Assembly (NCBI RefSeq): GCF_018860825.1
Contig: NZ_JAHKPZ010000038.1
Location: 124,001 to 188,000, forward strand
DNA length: 64,000 bases
Direction of reading: 5' to 3'
DNA from: Lacinutrix sp. C3R15
GTDB lineage: Bacteria; Bacteroidota; Bacteroidia; Flavobacteriales; Flavobacteriaceae
Shown: piece after piece, positions 27,773 to 37,946 of the stretch
Layout: the number at the start of each line of letters is the position of its first letter
How positions within the stretch are numbered: position 1 is the stretch's first letter
Notes under the pieces: model-generated
What the model saw: the letters and a program-made list of their open reading frames with translations, nothing else
What the model was told of the DNA's origin: nothing
Database searches by the model: none
Position numbers and translations under genes: made by a program

Positions 27773-30126
27773 TATCTCACAACCATTATTTTTAAGACTT
27801 TAGTTTCTAAAGTATCTAAATCTGAAAGCATTATTAAGTAAACACCAGAAGCGACCACATTATTAGCAAGGTTTTTACCATTCCAAAAAGCGGTTCCACC
27901 ATCAATTTCTAAATTATATCCTTTGTATCTTGAATTGGTTCCTGTTTCTGCTTCTGCAACTAGGTTACCTTCAATATCTGTAATTTTAATATTTACATTA
28001 TCTGAAATATCTTTAATTTTTACTTTGTCTTGTGTAATATTGAATGTTGGTCTTACAGGATTTGGGTACACATAAGCATCTTCTAAACTTTCTGTTGCAG
28101 AAGAACCTCCTGCTTTAAAAGAAACTAAACCTTTTTCTGTTGCTATATAAACCGTACCATTAGAGGAATCTATAGATAAATCTAAAACATTATTGGTTGG
28201 CAAAGCCGAGTTCTCTGTAGTAAAATGATATATCGTTTCTTGTCCATCTGATGAAAAATAAAACAAACCAGAATCTAGCGTACTCACCCATTTATTATTA
28301 GATCCATCAACTTCAATATCTGTAATAAATTGTTGAAATAAGAGTTCTTCTGCTACACCATCTTCTAAAATAATAATTTGGCTTGCTGTTATACTTGCTT
28401 CTGTAAAAAAGGAAGTAGTATTATATAGCACACGCAATCCTTTATCTGTACCAAACCAAATTTGATTTCTATTATCTAAAGCTAATGCAGTAATAATAGT
28501 AGAAGGCATGTTTTGTTCTTCTGTATATAAAGCTCTAAGTTTTACACTGGAGTTATTTTCATTATAGCCAATAAGTCCAAAATTATAGCCTCCAAACCAT
28601 TTTGTTCCATTACTATCTATAACCAAATCCCCATGACCCCATTCATCATTTAATCCGTCGTTAATTAAAGTTGAAAAATCATAACTCTGCCATTGTCCTG
28701 TAGATGGATCATAAGATTTTAAAGGTCTTTCAACTCTTCCGGTTGTAGTCCATAAAACACCATTACTATCAAAATTAGAACCACCTTGTCTTATACTTAC
28801 TACATTTGAATTTCCTGGTATAACTAAAGACTCTAAACCACTATTGGTTTGATCATGTAAAATTATAGAAATATCATCTTCTACTTCTAACAAGCCATCT
28901 TGAAAAGAACTAATAAACACATGGTTTTCTGCAAAAGGGTTTATTGAAATGGTATTTAAATCTCTCGCATTTAACACACTATCATAAGGTATGTTTTTCC
29001 ATTCTTCGTTTTTTAAATGACTATAACCATATTGTCTTAAGGGAGAAGGATTAAAATGCAAATCATAATCACCATAGGTAACCCAAAGATTATTAGCAGA
29101 AGCTTTTATAGAAAAAGTATAATTAAAAAGAGGGCCATTAGGTAATATTTCTACAAATGTAACAGGGTTTAAAATGGGTGTTTTTATTAAACCTAAGTCT
29201 GTGGTACCAATATACAAATACTCATCATCTATTGTAGCAGATGTAAATTCTGTATCTAAATCATCACTGGTAGATACTTGTGCTATTTGTGTGAAATTAC
29301 CATCATATACGAATACATCATTTTCTGTAGTTACAATTAAATAATTATTAACGCTTCTAAGATCTATTTGCTGGTCATCATGAACAACTAAATCTGTAAG
29401 TGAATTATCATCTTCTATTTGCAAAAAAGATCTACTAAATTTAGCTGCATATAAATTACCATTATTCTTTTCTATTACCAGAAAATTACCTGTAGCTACA
29501 GTCTCCCATTCCTCAAAATCTACTAAATTACTACTATTTAATGGTGCTCTTTTAGTACCATTTGCATCTAAACAAGCAGCATAAATGTAGTCGTTATAAA
29601 CTACTGTTTGTTTTATTCTAATTTGAGTTCCTTGGCTACCAATATAATACGTGTCTCCAAACTCTAAACGCTCTAAATCATAAACAGAAATACCGTATTC
29701 TGTAGAAATATATACGAGACCATCATACTCATTAAAATGATTAATATTTTTATCTGTAGGTGGTATGGTTGGTTTTTCAAATATATCTAATATGGTTAAC
29801 ACATCTTCTTCAGGGTCATCAAAAGCAATCTCTATTAAACCATTTTCATACCCTATAATTAAAAGCTCATATGCTTCACTATAGTGAATTTTAGAAATCG
29901 TTTCACCAGACAAACCATTAACCGTTGTTATCGTTTCAATTTCATTAGTTTCAATATCATAACTAAAAATTGCATTTTCTGAAGCTGCATAAATTTTTCC
30001 ATTTCCTTGAGATACATTTTTAATATCGGAATATGAAAAATACCCTTGCCATTGTGCAGAATAATCTTGTGATGATGCTACTATTGGCAATAGTAACAGT
30101 AGTATGCGTGTTATTTTTTTAATCAT
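27772..30126 (-). CDS. porZ: PorZ-like T9SS component with beta-propeller and C-terminal sorting domain
   Basis: About 784 aa from ATG 30126 (MIKKITRILLLLLPIVASSQ signal peptide; a longer TTG start is unlikely). The N-terminal PorZ propeller opens with WQGYFSYSDIKNVSQGNGKIYAASENAIFSYD and NGLSGETISKIHYSEAYELLIIGYENG. Further two-component-regulator-type propeller blades follow (ALDNRNQIWFGTDKGL, STLDSGLFYF). The CTD has YPNPVRPTFN, KITDIEGNLVAEAETGT, FWNGKNLANNVVASGVYLIM, close to PorZ. In Porphyromonas, PorZ forms the cell-surface attachment complex with PorU/V/Q and delivers A-LPS. Here it presumably serves T9SS cargo such as the three giants upstream. First gene of the operon. Confidence 0.78.
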   Translation of the reverse strand: MIKKITRILLLLLPIVASSQDYSAQWQGYFSYSDIKNVSQGNGKIYAASENAIFSYDIETNEIETITTVNGLSGETISKIHYSEAYELLIIGYENGLIEIAFDDPEEDVLTILDIFEKPTIPPTDKNINHFNEYDGLVYISTEYGISVYDLERLEFGDTYYIGSQGTQIRIKQTVVYNDYIYAACLDANGTKRAPLNSSNLVDFEEWETVATGNFLVIEKNNGNLYAAKFSRSFLQIEDDNSLTDLVVHDDQQIDLRSVNNYLIVTTENDVFVYDGNFTQIAQVSTSDDLDTEFTSATIDDEYLYIGTTDLGLIKTPILNPVTFVEILPNGPLFNYTFSIKASANNLWVTYGDYDLHFNPSPLRQYGYSHLKNEEWKNIPYDSVLNARDLNTISINPFAENHVFISSFQDGLLEVEDDISIILHDQTNSGLESLVIPGNSNVVSIRQGGSNFDSNGVLWTTTGRVERPLKSYDPSTGQWQSYDFSTLINDGLNDEWGHGDLVIDSNGTKWFGGYNFGLIGYNENNSSVKLRALYTEEQNMPSTIITALALDNRNQIWFGTDKGLRVLYNTTSFFTEASITASQIIILEDGVAEELLFQQFITDIEVDGSNNKWVSTLDSGLFYFSSDGQETIYHFTTENSALPTNNVLDLSIDSSNGTVYIATEKGLVSFKAGGSSATESLEDAYVYPNPVRPTFNITQDKVKIKDISDNVNIKITDIEGNLVAEAETGTNSRYKGYNLEIDGGTAFWNGKNLANNVVASGVYLIMLSDLDTLETKVLKIMVVR

Positions 30127-30144
30127 AATTAAAATATTCAACTT

Positions 30145-30152
30145 CAAATATA
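30145..30152 (-). promoter_or_regulatory. -7 promoter element of the porZ-recO operon
   Basis: Minus strand TATATTTG, perfect TAnnTTTG, 18 nt upstream of the porZ ATG. Confidence 0.55.
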
Positions 30153-30195
30153 TTTATTACTAACGAGTTTTAAGTTAAAATAATATATTAAAAAC

Positions 30196-30226
30196 AAAAA
30201 AGCTTCCTTATTTAGGAAGCTTTTTT
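30196..30226 (-). terminator. Intrinsic terminator of gdhA
   Basis: AAAAAAGCTTCC / GGAAGCTTTTTT stem, 7-nt loop, T-tract on the minus strand, 19 nt after the gdhA stop. Confidence 0.85.
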
Positions 30227-30244
30227 AAAAATATATTATATAAG

Positions 30245-31624
<1,380 letters not shown>

Positions 31625-31633
31625 TTATATGTG

Positions 31634-31641
31634 CAAATATA
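31634..31641 (-). promoter_or_regulatory. -7 promoter element of gdhA
   Basis: Minus strand TATATTTG, perfect TAnnTTTG, 45 nt upstream of the gdhA start. No good -33 match. Confidence 0.45.
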
Positions 31642-31790
31642 CATTATCTTTAAAAAATATGTGCTTTTTTTTTATTTTTAGCAATGTCATTCAAATAATA
31701 AATTATTAGATTTGATTGTTATTGCAAGTACAGCAAGAATAACACATCCTTTTGTCTGATTTATTTGCGGGTATAGCGATTATTTTTATA

Positions 31791-31819
31791 TTTGTTGTAA
31801 GTATTTTGCTCTAATTTTG
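31791..31819 (+). promoter_or_regulatory. Full promoter of the 265-aa outer-membrane protein
   Basis: -33 TTTG (31791-31794), 17-nt spacer, -7 TAATTTTG (31812-31819), 10 nt before the ATG. It fits the TTTG-N17-23-TAnnTTTG pattern of flavobacteria. Confidence 0.65.
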
Positions 31820-31829
31820 AAATCATACC

Positions 31830-32627
31830 ATGTTTAATTTGAAACAATTAACCTTCGTTTTGTTCTTTGTAATAGGAACACACACTACATTTTCTCAATT
31901 GGGATTTTCTCATGAAATAGGTGTTATTGCTGGTCCTGTAGCCTTTCAATCTGACTTTGGGGTTAGGAATGATTTTGAAACTGATGCAGGTAATACAGGT
32001 ATTGGTATTGGTATTATACATTATATAAACTTTGCCTATAGAGCAGACTGTAATTGCTATTCTACAGACACTTATTTTAATGATCATTTTAAATTACGAA
32101 GTGAACTTTCTTGGAATAAAACCAAACTAGATCATTTTGGAGAATGGGTAGATAACCCTAGCCCTAGTTATGACCAACTAAGAACCCATCATGGAGAAGC
32201 CAATAATTTTGATATTGGTATGCAATTAGAATACTTTCCTTTAAGCATTAGATCTTTTCAAGGATTTGCTTATAGATTTGCTCCTTTTGTTAGTTTTGGT
32301 GTACACTACACCTCATACAATCCTAAGGTATATACAGACGAACCTGGTGGAAACATTTTAGATCCTAATAATTTTTTCGGTCCTTGGGTACAAGGGCAAT
32401 CTTCGGTTACTGATGTAATTAGCGATGCCTCTGGTAGCACATGGTCTACTGTAGCTAGTGTTGGTGTACGTTATAAACTTACAGTGGTTTCTGATTTAAT
32501 GTTAGATTTAAGAACACAATATTTTTATAGCAACTGGGTAGATGGCTTAAACCATACTTTAGACTCTAACAAAGCTAATGATTGGTTATTATGGCTAAAC
32601 TTTGGTTACATTTATTATTTAGACTAG
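31830..32627 (+). CDS. Flavobacterial outer-membrane-type protein (THC0290_0291-like)
   Basis: 265 aa. Signal peptide to about residue 22 (THTTFSQ). Barrel-like strands rich in Gly and aromatics follow (LGFSHEIGVIAGPVAFQSDFGVRNDF, GIGIGIIHYINFAYRADCNCY, FKLRSELSWNKT, SVGVRYKLTVVSDLMLDLRTQYFYSNW), ending in LWLNFGYIYYLD. From memory it matches the family NCBI calls THC0290_0291, of unknown function; the name is tentative. An 'ADCNCY' pair of cysteines near residue 73 is distinctive. Monocistronic, with a full promoter and a bidirectional terminator. Confidence 0.75.
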   Translation: MFNLKQLTFVLFFVIGTHTTFSQLGFSHEIGVIAGPVAFQSDFGVRNDFETDAGNTGIGIGIIHYINFAYRADCNCYSTDTYFNDHFKLRSELSWNKTKLDHFGEWVDNPSPSYDQLRTHHGEANNFDIGMQLEYFPLSIRSFQGFAYRFAPFVSFGVHYTSYNPKVYTDEPGGNILDPNNFFGPWVQGQSSVTDVISDASGSTWSTVASVGVRYKLTVVSDLMLDLRTQYFYSNWVDGLNHTLDSNKANDWLLWLNFGYIYYLD

Positions 32628-32643
32628 AAATTAAAACATAAAA

Positions 32644-32677
32644 CAAAAAAACTCAAGCTTAGGCTTGAGTTTTTTTG
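32644..32677. terminator. Bidirectional terminator
   Basis: AAAAAAACTCAAGC / GCTTGAGTTTTTTT stem with a TTAG loop between two convergent genes. Confidence 0.85.
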
Positions 32678-32694
32678 TTTAGAATAACATATAA

Positions 32695-33834
32695 CTATTC
32701 TAATGCTTGTTTTAAATCTGCTATTAAATCTGCTTCATCTTCAATACCAACACTTAAGCGTATAAGCGAATCTACAACTCCTATTTTTTCTCTTTCCTCT
32801 TTTGGTATGCTTGCATGTGTCATACTTGCTGGATGACCAGCTAAAGACTCCACACCACCAAGAGATTCTCCTAAAGTAAATAGTTTTAATTTTTCTACTA
32901 TTTTAATAGTTTCATCATAATTATTTCCTTTAGTAGTAAAAGACAGCATACCTCCAAAATCTTTCATTTGTGCTTTTGCAATATCGTGATTTTGATGCGT
33001 ATTAAACCCTGGCCAATATACTTTTTCAATTTTGGAGTGTGCTGCCAAATAAGTAGCCACAGCTTTACCATTTTCACAATGACGTTGCATTCTTACATGC
33101 AATGTTTTTATTCCTCTTAAAACTAAAAAACTATCTTGAGGTCCGCTAATAGCACCACTTGCATTTTGTATAAAATATAGTTTATCTGCCAATTCTTTAT
33201 CTTTTACAACTAGTGCTCCCATAACCACATCACTATGACCGCCAAGATATTTGGTAGCAGAATGCATTACTATATCTGCTCCTAAATTTAGTGGTTGTTG
33301 TAAATATGGTGTAGCAAATGTGTTATCTACTGCAAATAAAACATGGTGTTTTTTAGCTATTACCGCAATTGCTTTAATATCTATAATTTGCAATAAAGGG
33401 TTGGTTGGTGTTTCTACCCAGATAAGCTTTGTATTAGGGTTTATATAGCTTTCAATATTGGCTGCATTTTTCATACCAATAAAATGGAATTTAATACCAA
33501 AGGGCTCAAAAATCTTGGTAAATAACCTATAAGTTCCTCCATACAAATCATTGGTGGCTATTACCTCATCTCCAGGCTTTAAAATTTTTACAACAGCATC
33601 TATTGCAGCAAGTCCTGAACCAAATGCTAAACCAAAATTTCCGTTTTCTAAAGCTGCAAAAGCATTTTCTAAAGCATTTCTTGTAGGATTATGTGTTCTA
33701 GAATATGCATATCCTTTATGTACTCCTGGAGACGTTTGGGCAAACGTTGTTGTTTGGTATATTGGTGGCATTACAGAGCCATAGGCTGGATCTGGTTTTT
33801 GACCTCCATGAATTACCTTTGTATTAAACTTCAT
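32695..33834 (-). CDS. Cystathionine gamma-synthase/lyase family PLP enzyme
   Basis: 379 aa. Cys/Met metabolism PLP family, fold type I: KVIHGGQKPDPAYGSVMPPIYQTTTF, YSRTHNPTRNALE, PLP lysine in MHSATKYLGGHSDVVMGALV, GGVESLAGHPASMTHASIP near the C-terminus. It catalyses gamma-replacement or gamma-elimination in methionine/cysteine trans-sulfuration; sequence alone does not separate synthase from lyase. Monocistronic with a good promoter. The start gives the conserved MKFNTKVIHGG. Confidence 0.9.
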   Translation of the reverse strand: MKFNTKVIHGGQKPDPAYGSVMPPIYQTTTFAQTSPGVHKGYAYSRTHNPTRNALENAFAALENGNFGLAFGSGLAAIDAVVKILKPGDEVIATNDLYGGTYRLFTKIFEPFGIKFHFIGMKNAANIESYINPNTKLIWVETPTNPLLQIIDIKAIAVIAKKHHVLFAVDNTFATPYLQQPLNLGADIVMHSATKYLGGHSDVVMGALVVKDKELADKLYFIQNASGAISGPQDSFLVLRGIKTLHVRMQRHCENGKAVATYLAAHSKIEKVYWPGFNTHQNHDIAKAQMKDFGGMLSFTTKGNNYDETIKIVEKLKLFTLGESLGGVESLAGHPASMTHASIPKEEREKIGVVDSLIRLSVGIEDEADLIADLKQALE

Positions 33835-33852
33835 TTCTTAATTTATTTATAA

Positions 33853-33883
33853 CAAAAATAAGTTTTAACTCGTTGTATTCAAA
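33853..33883 (-). promoter_or_regulatory. Full promoter of the trans-sulfuration gene
   Basis: Minus strand: TTTG (33883-33880), 19-nt spacer, TATTTTTG (33860-33853), 18 nt from the ATG. The best full Bacteroidota promoter seen in the window. Confidence 0.7.
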
Positions 33884-33931
33884 CCTAAAGTATATCTTTA
33901 ATCTATCTTTAACTTATAATTAATTAACACA

Positions 33932-34657
33932 TTGAAATCTCTTCGTTTACTTATTATTCTGTTTATTTTTTCTTCTTGCCAAAAAGAAAACACAACGCTT
34001 ACTTTTTCTGAAGTTACTATTTTAAAAGAAACCACTACTACTATTGAAATCAACATGCCTAAAGCACTTGGTAAAAATCCTGCAGCAAAAAAAATTAATA
34101 CTACACTTAATCATTTTGTTTGTAAAGCTTTGCATATAGATGCTGCTACACCTAAAAAAGAAACTCTAGAAGCAAGCATGCAAGATTTTAATGCTGCATA
34201 CAGCAATTTTAATACTTTAATAAGTGAAGAGTTAAAAGAAGAATTACCTAAATGGGAAGCATTAATTGATGGTGAAGTTATTTATACCACCACAAACTTT
34301 GTATGTATAGCAATGAACTCTAGCATAAATACAGGAGCCGCAAATAGTAGTTTAATTTTAGAGTTTTTTAATTTTGACACAAAAACAGGTGCTCTTTTAA
34401 CCACAAAAGATATAATTAACAATATAGAAGACTTCACGGATTTGGTAGAAAAATATTACAACAAAGAAGTAACTTCAACCTTTATAGAAGCAGACGCGCT
34501 TTTAAATAATAACAAATTTAAGCTTCCAAAAACTTTAGGCTTTAGTGAGGAAGGTATTATCATTTTATATGATAATTTTAGTGTTGGTGCTTTTGAAAAA
34601 GAAATTGTAGAATTCACTATTCCGTATGAAGTAGCAAACACTTATTTAAAACTGTAA
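33932..34657 (+). CDS. Lipoprotein with DUF4163/DUF3298 domain
   Basis: 241 aa, TTG start at 33932 giving MKSLRLLIILFIFSSC, a lipobox with Cys16. The body has the pattern of a DUF4163 domain (about 25-115) followed by DUF3298 (about 140-240; TLSLIL-type NFDTKTGALLTTKDIIN, LPKTLGFSEEGIIILYDNFSVGAFEKEIVEFTIPYEV). Such proteins are related to the PdaC/RsiV region, with lysozyme- or peptidoglycan-linked functions in some bacteria; function here unknown. It ends exactly where the convergent DinB-like gene ends. Confidence 0.8.
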   Translation: MKSLRLLIILFIFSSCQKENTTLTFSEVTILKETTTTIEINMPKALGKNPAAKKINTTLNHFVCKALHIDAATPKKETLEASMQDFNAAYSNFNTLISEELKEELPKWEALIDGEVIYTTTNFVCIAMNSSINTGAANSSLILEFFNFDTKTGALLTTKDIINNIEDFTDLVEKYYNKEVTSTFIEADALLNNNKFKLPKTLGFSEEGIIILYDNFSVGAFEKEIVEFTIPYEVANTYLKL

Positions 34658-35113
34658 TTACAAGGCTCTTTTAAGCGCTAAAATATAACCTAAATGAATA
34701 CCTTCATGAAAGTTATTAAAGGCAACAGCTTCTTCAACATTAGTTAAAGTGCTTTTGGTTGAAACAGTATATTCTGTATAGGTTTTAAATACCTTATTGG
34801 TATAGTCTTCTTGCGTTTTTGTAATTGTAGAAAACAATAAACCTTTAATTTCATCTACTTCTTTTTGTGTTACATCGCGTTCTGTTTTGGTACCTTTTCT
34901 ATACATTTCTATCATTTCATCTGTTAAAATAGAAGGTAATCCAGACAACTTATACACTAATAATTGTTGTGTTACAATGGTATGCGCAATATTCCAAATA
35001 ATAGTATTATTAAACCCTTTTGGCTTTTTATTAAGTTGCTCCAGACTAAGATTCTCTATCAGAGAATGAAGTACGTTTCTATTTTTTAAGTTTATATCAA
35101 AAGCCCAATTCAT
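34658..35113 (-). CDS. DinB-like putative metal-binding four-helix protein
   Basis: 151 aa. The DinB/YfiT four-helix bundle pattern with three candidate metal histidines: IIWNIAHTIVTQQ (about 45), and FHEGIHLGYILAL (about 136 and 140). Members act as thiol S-transferases or stress proteins; this one is not assigned. Its stop codon abuts the stop of the convergent lipoprotein gene with no spacer and no visible terminator. Confidence 0.82.
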   Translation of the reverse strand: MNWAFDINLKNRNVLHSLIENLSLEQLNKKPKGFNNTIIWNIAHTIVTQQLLVYKLSGLPSILTDEMIEMYRKGTKTERDVTQKEVDEIKGLLFSTITKTQEDYTNKVFKTYTEYTVSTKSTLTNVEEAVAFNNFHEGIHLGYILALKRAL

Positions 35114-35187
35114 GTTTCTATATTTTGGATAAAAATAATTATTTTTTAATAAGAATGAACGTACTTTGTAGCTTAAATCTTTTCGGT

Positions 35188-35541
35188 ATGAAAAAAGTAT
35201 ACTATTTAAAAACGTGTAGTACGTGTATTAGAATTTTAAAAGAATTAAACCTTTCTTCAGAATTTATTCTTCAAGACATTAAAAAGGAAGAAATTACAGT
35301 ACAACAGTTAGAGCAAATGAAAGGCTTGGCAGGAAGCTATGAAGCACTTTTTAGTAAAAGTTCTAAACTATATAAAGAAATGGACCTAAAAAACCAGAAT
35401 CTAACCGAAAAAGACTATAAACACTATATTTTAGAGCATTATACTTTTTTAAGTCGTCCAGTGTTTATAATAGATAATGCAATTTTTATAGGAAACTCAA
35501 AAGCAAACGTTGAAGCTGTTAAAAAAGTTTTAAATGCATAA
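35188..35541 (+). CDS. ArsC/Spx-family thioredoxin-fold protein
   Basis: 117 aa from ATG 35188 (MKKVYYLKTCSTCIRILKEL); the 21-codon longer form disrupts the conserved start. CSTC at about residues 10-13 is the ArsC/Spx redox motif. FLSRPVFIIDNAIFIGNS carries the RP signature of arsenate reductases. It could be a glutaredoxin-linked arsenate reductase or a Spx-like protein. No other ars gene is nearby, so an arsenic role is unproved. It overlaps the EamA gene by 8 bp, a two-gene operon. Confidence 0.85.
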   Translation: MKKVYYLKTCSTCIRILKELNLSSEFILQDIKKEEITVQQLEQMKGLAGSYEALFSKSSKLYKEMDLKNQNLTEKDYKHYILEHYTFLSRPVFIIDNAIFIGNSKANVEAVKKVLNA

Positions 35542-36427
35542 AAGAACTGTTGCCTTAATTGCTGTATTTTTAGTACAATTACTTTACGGCTTAAATTTTA
35601 CTTTTGCAAAATTCGTAATGAATGAAGGCTATATAAAACCTTTTGGTTTTGTGTTGCTTCGTATTTTTGGAGCAACCATATTATTTTGGATATTAGACGC
35701 TTTTATGCCAAAAGAAAAAATTGACATCAAAGACTTTAAAACCTTTGTTATAGCTGCTTTTTTTGGTGTAGCTACTAATATGCTACTCTTCTTTTCTGGA
35801 CTAGAACTTACTACACCTATTCACGCTGCGGTAATTATGATTACCACACCTATAATTATACTTATTTTTTCTGCATTTTTTTTAAAAGAACGCATTACAG
35901 GCTTAAAAATTACAGGAATATTATTAGGTTTTGCTGGCGCACTGGTACTTTCTATTTACGGTAAATCAGTACGTGTTGGTGATAATATATTTTTAGGGAA
36001 CTTAATGGTTTTTGCAAATGCAGTTTCGTATAGTGTATACATTATTATTATAAAAAAACTTACCGAAAAATACCATCCTTTTACTTTTATAAAATGGTTG
36101 TTTTTGTTTGGTTTCTTTATAGTGCTTCCTTTTGGTTATCAAGAAGTACAAGAAATACAACTAGCTACCTTTTCACCTTATGTTTATTTTTCTGTAGGTT
36201 TTGTAATTATTGGTGCTACTTTTGGCACCTACTTATTAAACCCTTTAGCTTTAAGAACCTTAAAAGCAAGCACCATTGGTACTTTTATTTATTTACAACC
36301 AGTAATAGCTGGAGTGTTTGCTATTTTAATGGGAGTAGACTCTTTAAACGCTGTAAAAATAGTGGCTATGGTTCTTATTTTTTCTGGAGTATACTTAGTA
36401 AGTAAAACCCCTAAACTACAAGACTAG
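35534..36427 (+). CDS. EamA/DMT family transporter
   Basis: 297 aa, ten hydrophobic helices in two EamA repeats (about 8-135 and 150-292). Repeat features include LLYGLNFTFAKFVMNEG, GLELTTPIHAAVIMITTPIIILIFSAFFLKERIT and YLQPVIAGVFAILMG. Inner-membrane drug/metabolite transporter, substrate not predictable. It starts 8 bp inside the ArsC-like gene. Its last 12 bp overlap the convergent thioesterase gene. Confidence 0.92.
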   Translation: MHKRTVALIAVFLVQLLYGLNFTFAKFVMNEGYIKPFGFVLLRIFGATILFWILDAFMPKEKIDIKDFKTFVIAAFFGVATNMLLFFSGLELTTPIHAAVIMITTPIIILIFSAFFLKERITGLKITGILLGFAGALVLSIYGKSVRVGDNIFLGNLMVFANAVSYSVYIIIIKKLTEKYHPFTFIKWLFLFGFFIVLPFGYQEVQEIQLATFSPYVYFSVGFVIIGATFGTYLLNPLALRTLKASTIGTFIYLQPVIAGVFAILMGVDSLNAVKIVAMVLIFSGVYLVSKTPKLQD

Positions 36428-36895
36428 ATTTTTAGGCATCTTGCCTTTTTCTCTTGTATCTTCTTTAGTAAGAACTTTATAGTCTTCAGATTTAGGAAAA
36501 GCATCAGCAATAACCAATAACTCCTCTGGTAAAGCAGTCATTTTTCTTTCTTTTAAATCAATCCACGCACCCATCATTTCACAATGTGCAATATTTTCGC
36601 CTTTTTTATTGTAAAAATTATGATCAAATTTAAAAAGTGTTCCGTCTTCACTTAAACCAGAAACACTAAGACTAACCGTTATTACTTGCCCTAAAAAAGC
36701 TTCTTTAAAATAATACATATGCTCATAAAAAACAACAGGCCCTAAATTATATTTGGCTAGCTCTCGCATAGAAAACCCTTGCTCTATAAGAAAAGCCATT
36801 CTAGTATGACTCATAAAATTAGTATAAGCAGAATTTGCTAAATGTCTATTAGCGTCTACATCGCTCCAACGTATTTCAAATTGTTTAGTGTACAT
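36416..36895 (-). CDS. Acyl-CoA thioesterase, 4HBT hotdog fold
   Basis: 159 aa. FEIRWSDVDANRHLANSAYTNFMSHTRMAFL is the 4HBT signature, with the catalytic Asp in WSDVDANRH. FYKKGENIAHCEMMGAWIDLKERKM is the second half of the hotdog. It hydrolyses acyl-CoA or acyl-ACP thioesters, probably in fatty-acid turnover. Its C-terminal 12 bp overlap the convergent EamA gene, with no terminator between them. Confidence 0.9.
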   Translation of the reverse strand: MYTKQFEIRWSDVDANRHLANSAYTNFMSHTRMAFLIEQGFSMRELAKYNLGPVVFYEHMYYFKEAFLGQVITVSLSVSGLSEDGTLFKFDHNFYNKKGENIAHCEMMGAWIDLKERKMTALPEELLVIADAFPKSEDYKVLTKEDTREKGKMPKNLVL

Positions 36896-36914
36896 CTTTT
36901 TTTTAATTTATATG

Positions 36915-36922
36915 CAAATTTA
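36915..36922 (-). promoter_or_regulatory. -7 promoter element of the thioesterase gene
   Basis: Minus strand TAAATTTG, perfect TAnnTTTG, 19 nt before the ATG. Confidence 0.5.
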
Positions 36923-36980
36923 CATATTTATATTATGCACGCATACTATAAATTGTATTTTCTAAACCTATACTTTTAGC

Positions 36981-36988
36981 TATCTTTG
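36981..36988 (+). promoter_or_regulatory. -7 promoter element of the yicC-gmk-nadD operon
   Basis: TATCTTTG, perfect TAnnTTTG, 20 nt before the yicC ATG. A TTG 25 nt upstream is a poor -33. Confidence 0.55.
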
Positions 36989-37008
36989 TAAAACTTAAAT
37001 AAAATCTT

Positions 37009-37866
37009 ATGATTCATTCTATGACAGGTTATGGTAAATCTGTTTTACAATTACCAACAAAAAAAATTACTTTAGAAATTAAATCGCTTAACAGTAAAAA
37101 CCTGGATTTAAATGCTAGAATGCCTTCTATTTACAGAGAAAAAGAATTAAGCCTACGCAAACTTATTGGTAAACAATTAGAACGTGGTAAAATTGATTTC
37201 TCTATTTATGTTGAAGTTACAGGAGAAGAAACCACTACACAGCTTAACAAACCTGTAGTAAAACAATATATTAACCAACTAAAAGAAGTTGTTAATGGTG
37301 ACGAAACAGAATTATTAAAAATGGCGGTTCGTTTCCCTGATGCTTTAAATACTGAAAAAGCAGAAATTGATGAAGAGGAATGGAATACTATTTTAGCCGA
37401 AATAAAAGTTGCTTTAAGCAGAATTGAAACCTATAGACTAGACGAAGGAAAAGTACTAGAAGCCGACTTTAAAAATAGAATTACAACTATTGCAGACCTA
37501 TTAGAACAAGTCATTAAAATGGATCCCGAACGTATTGAAGGGGTTCGTGAACGCTTACGTAAAGGTGTAGAAGACTTAAAAGAAAAAGTAGACCAAAACC
37601 GCTTTGAACAAGAACTAGTTTACTATATTGAAAAATTTGATATCACAGAAGAAAAAGTGCGTTTACAAAACCACTTAGAATATTTTATTTCTGCGTTAAA
37701 CTCTAAAGACTCAAACGGAAAAAAACTTGGGTTTATTAGTCAGGAAATAGGAAGAGAAATAAACACTATAGGTTCTAAAAGTAATTATGCACCAATGCAA
37801 AAACTGGTAGTACAAATGAAAGACGAACTAGAAAAAATAAAAGAACAACTTCTTAATGTACTTTAA
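37009..37866 (+). CDS. yicC: YicC/YloC family endoribonuclease
   Basis: 285 aa, usual length. MIHSMTGYGKS is the family's N-terminal signature. The C-terminal DUF1732 part is clear: KFDITEEKVRLQNHLEYF, GKKLGFISQEIGREINTIGSKSNYAPMQKLVVQMKDELEKIKEQLLNVL. YicC-type proteins are stress-linked RNA endonucleases. First gene of yicC-gmk-nadD; the yicC-gmk linkage is widespread. Confidence 0.93.
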   Translation: MIHSMTGYGKSVLQLPTKKITLEIKSLNSKNLDLNARMPSIYREKELSLRKLIGKQLERGKIDFSIYVEVTGEETTTQLNKPVVKQYINQLKEVVNGDETELLKMAVRFPDALNTEKAEIDEEEWNTILAEIKVALSRIETYRLDEGKVLEADFKNRITTIADLLEQVIKMDPERIEGVRERLRKGVEDLKEKVDQNRFEQELVYYIEKFDITEEKVRLQNHLEYFISALNSKDSNGKKLGFISQEIGREINTIGSKSNYAPMQKLVVQMKDELEKIKEQLLNVL

Positions 37867-37908
37867 CAAGGTTAGAAACATAAAAAGAAGAAGAACTAAT
37901 AATAAATA

Positions 37909-37931
37909 CCACGCTGAGCTTGTTGAAGCGC
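37909..37931. repeat. REP-like fragment between yicC and gmk
   Basis: CGCTGAGCTTGTTGAAGCG with CGC(T)/AGCG ends and an inner GCTT-GTTG-AAGC hairpin. It resembles the 'CTGAGCTTGTCGAAG' repeats scattered in many Bacteroidota genomes, from memory. It sits 16 nt before the TTG start of gmk. Confidence 0.4.
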
Positions 37932-37946
37932 TTTAAAAAATAGAAT

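Noticed and set aside
35150-35187. TACTTTG as -7 element of the ArsC-like gene
   Set aside because: One base short of TAnnTTTG, and no -33 partner.
35188-35541. Arsenic-resistance island
   Set aside because: Only one ArsC-fold gene, with no arsR, arsB or acr3 near; neighbours are an EamA transporter and housekeeping genes.
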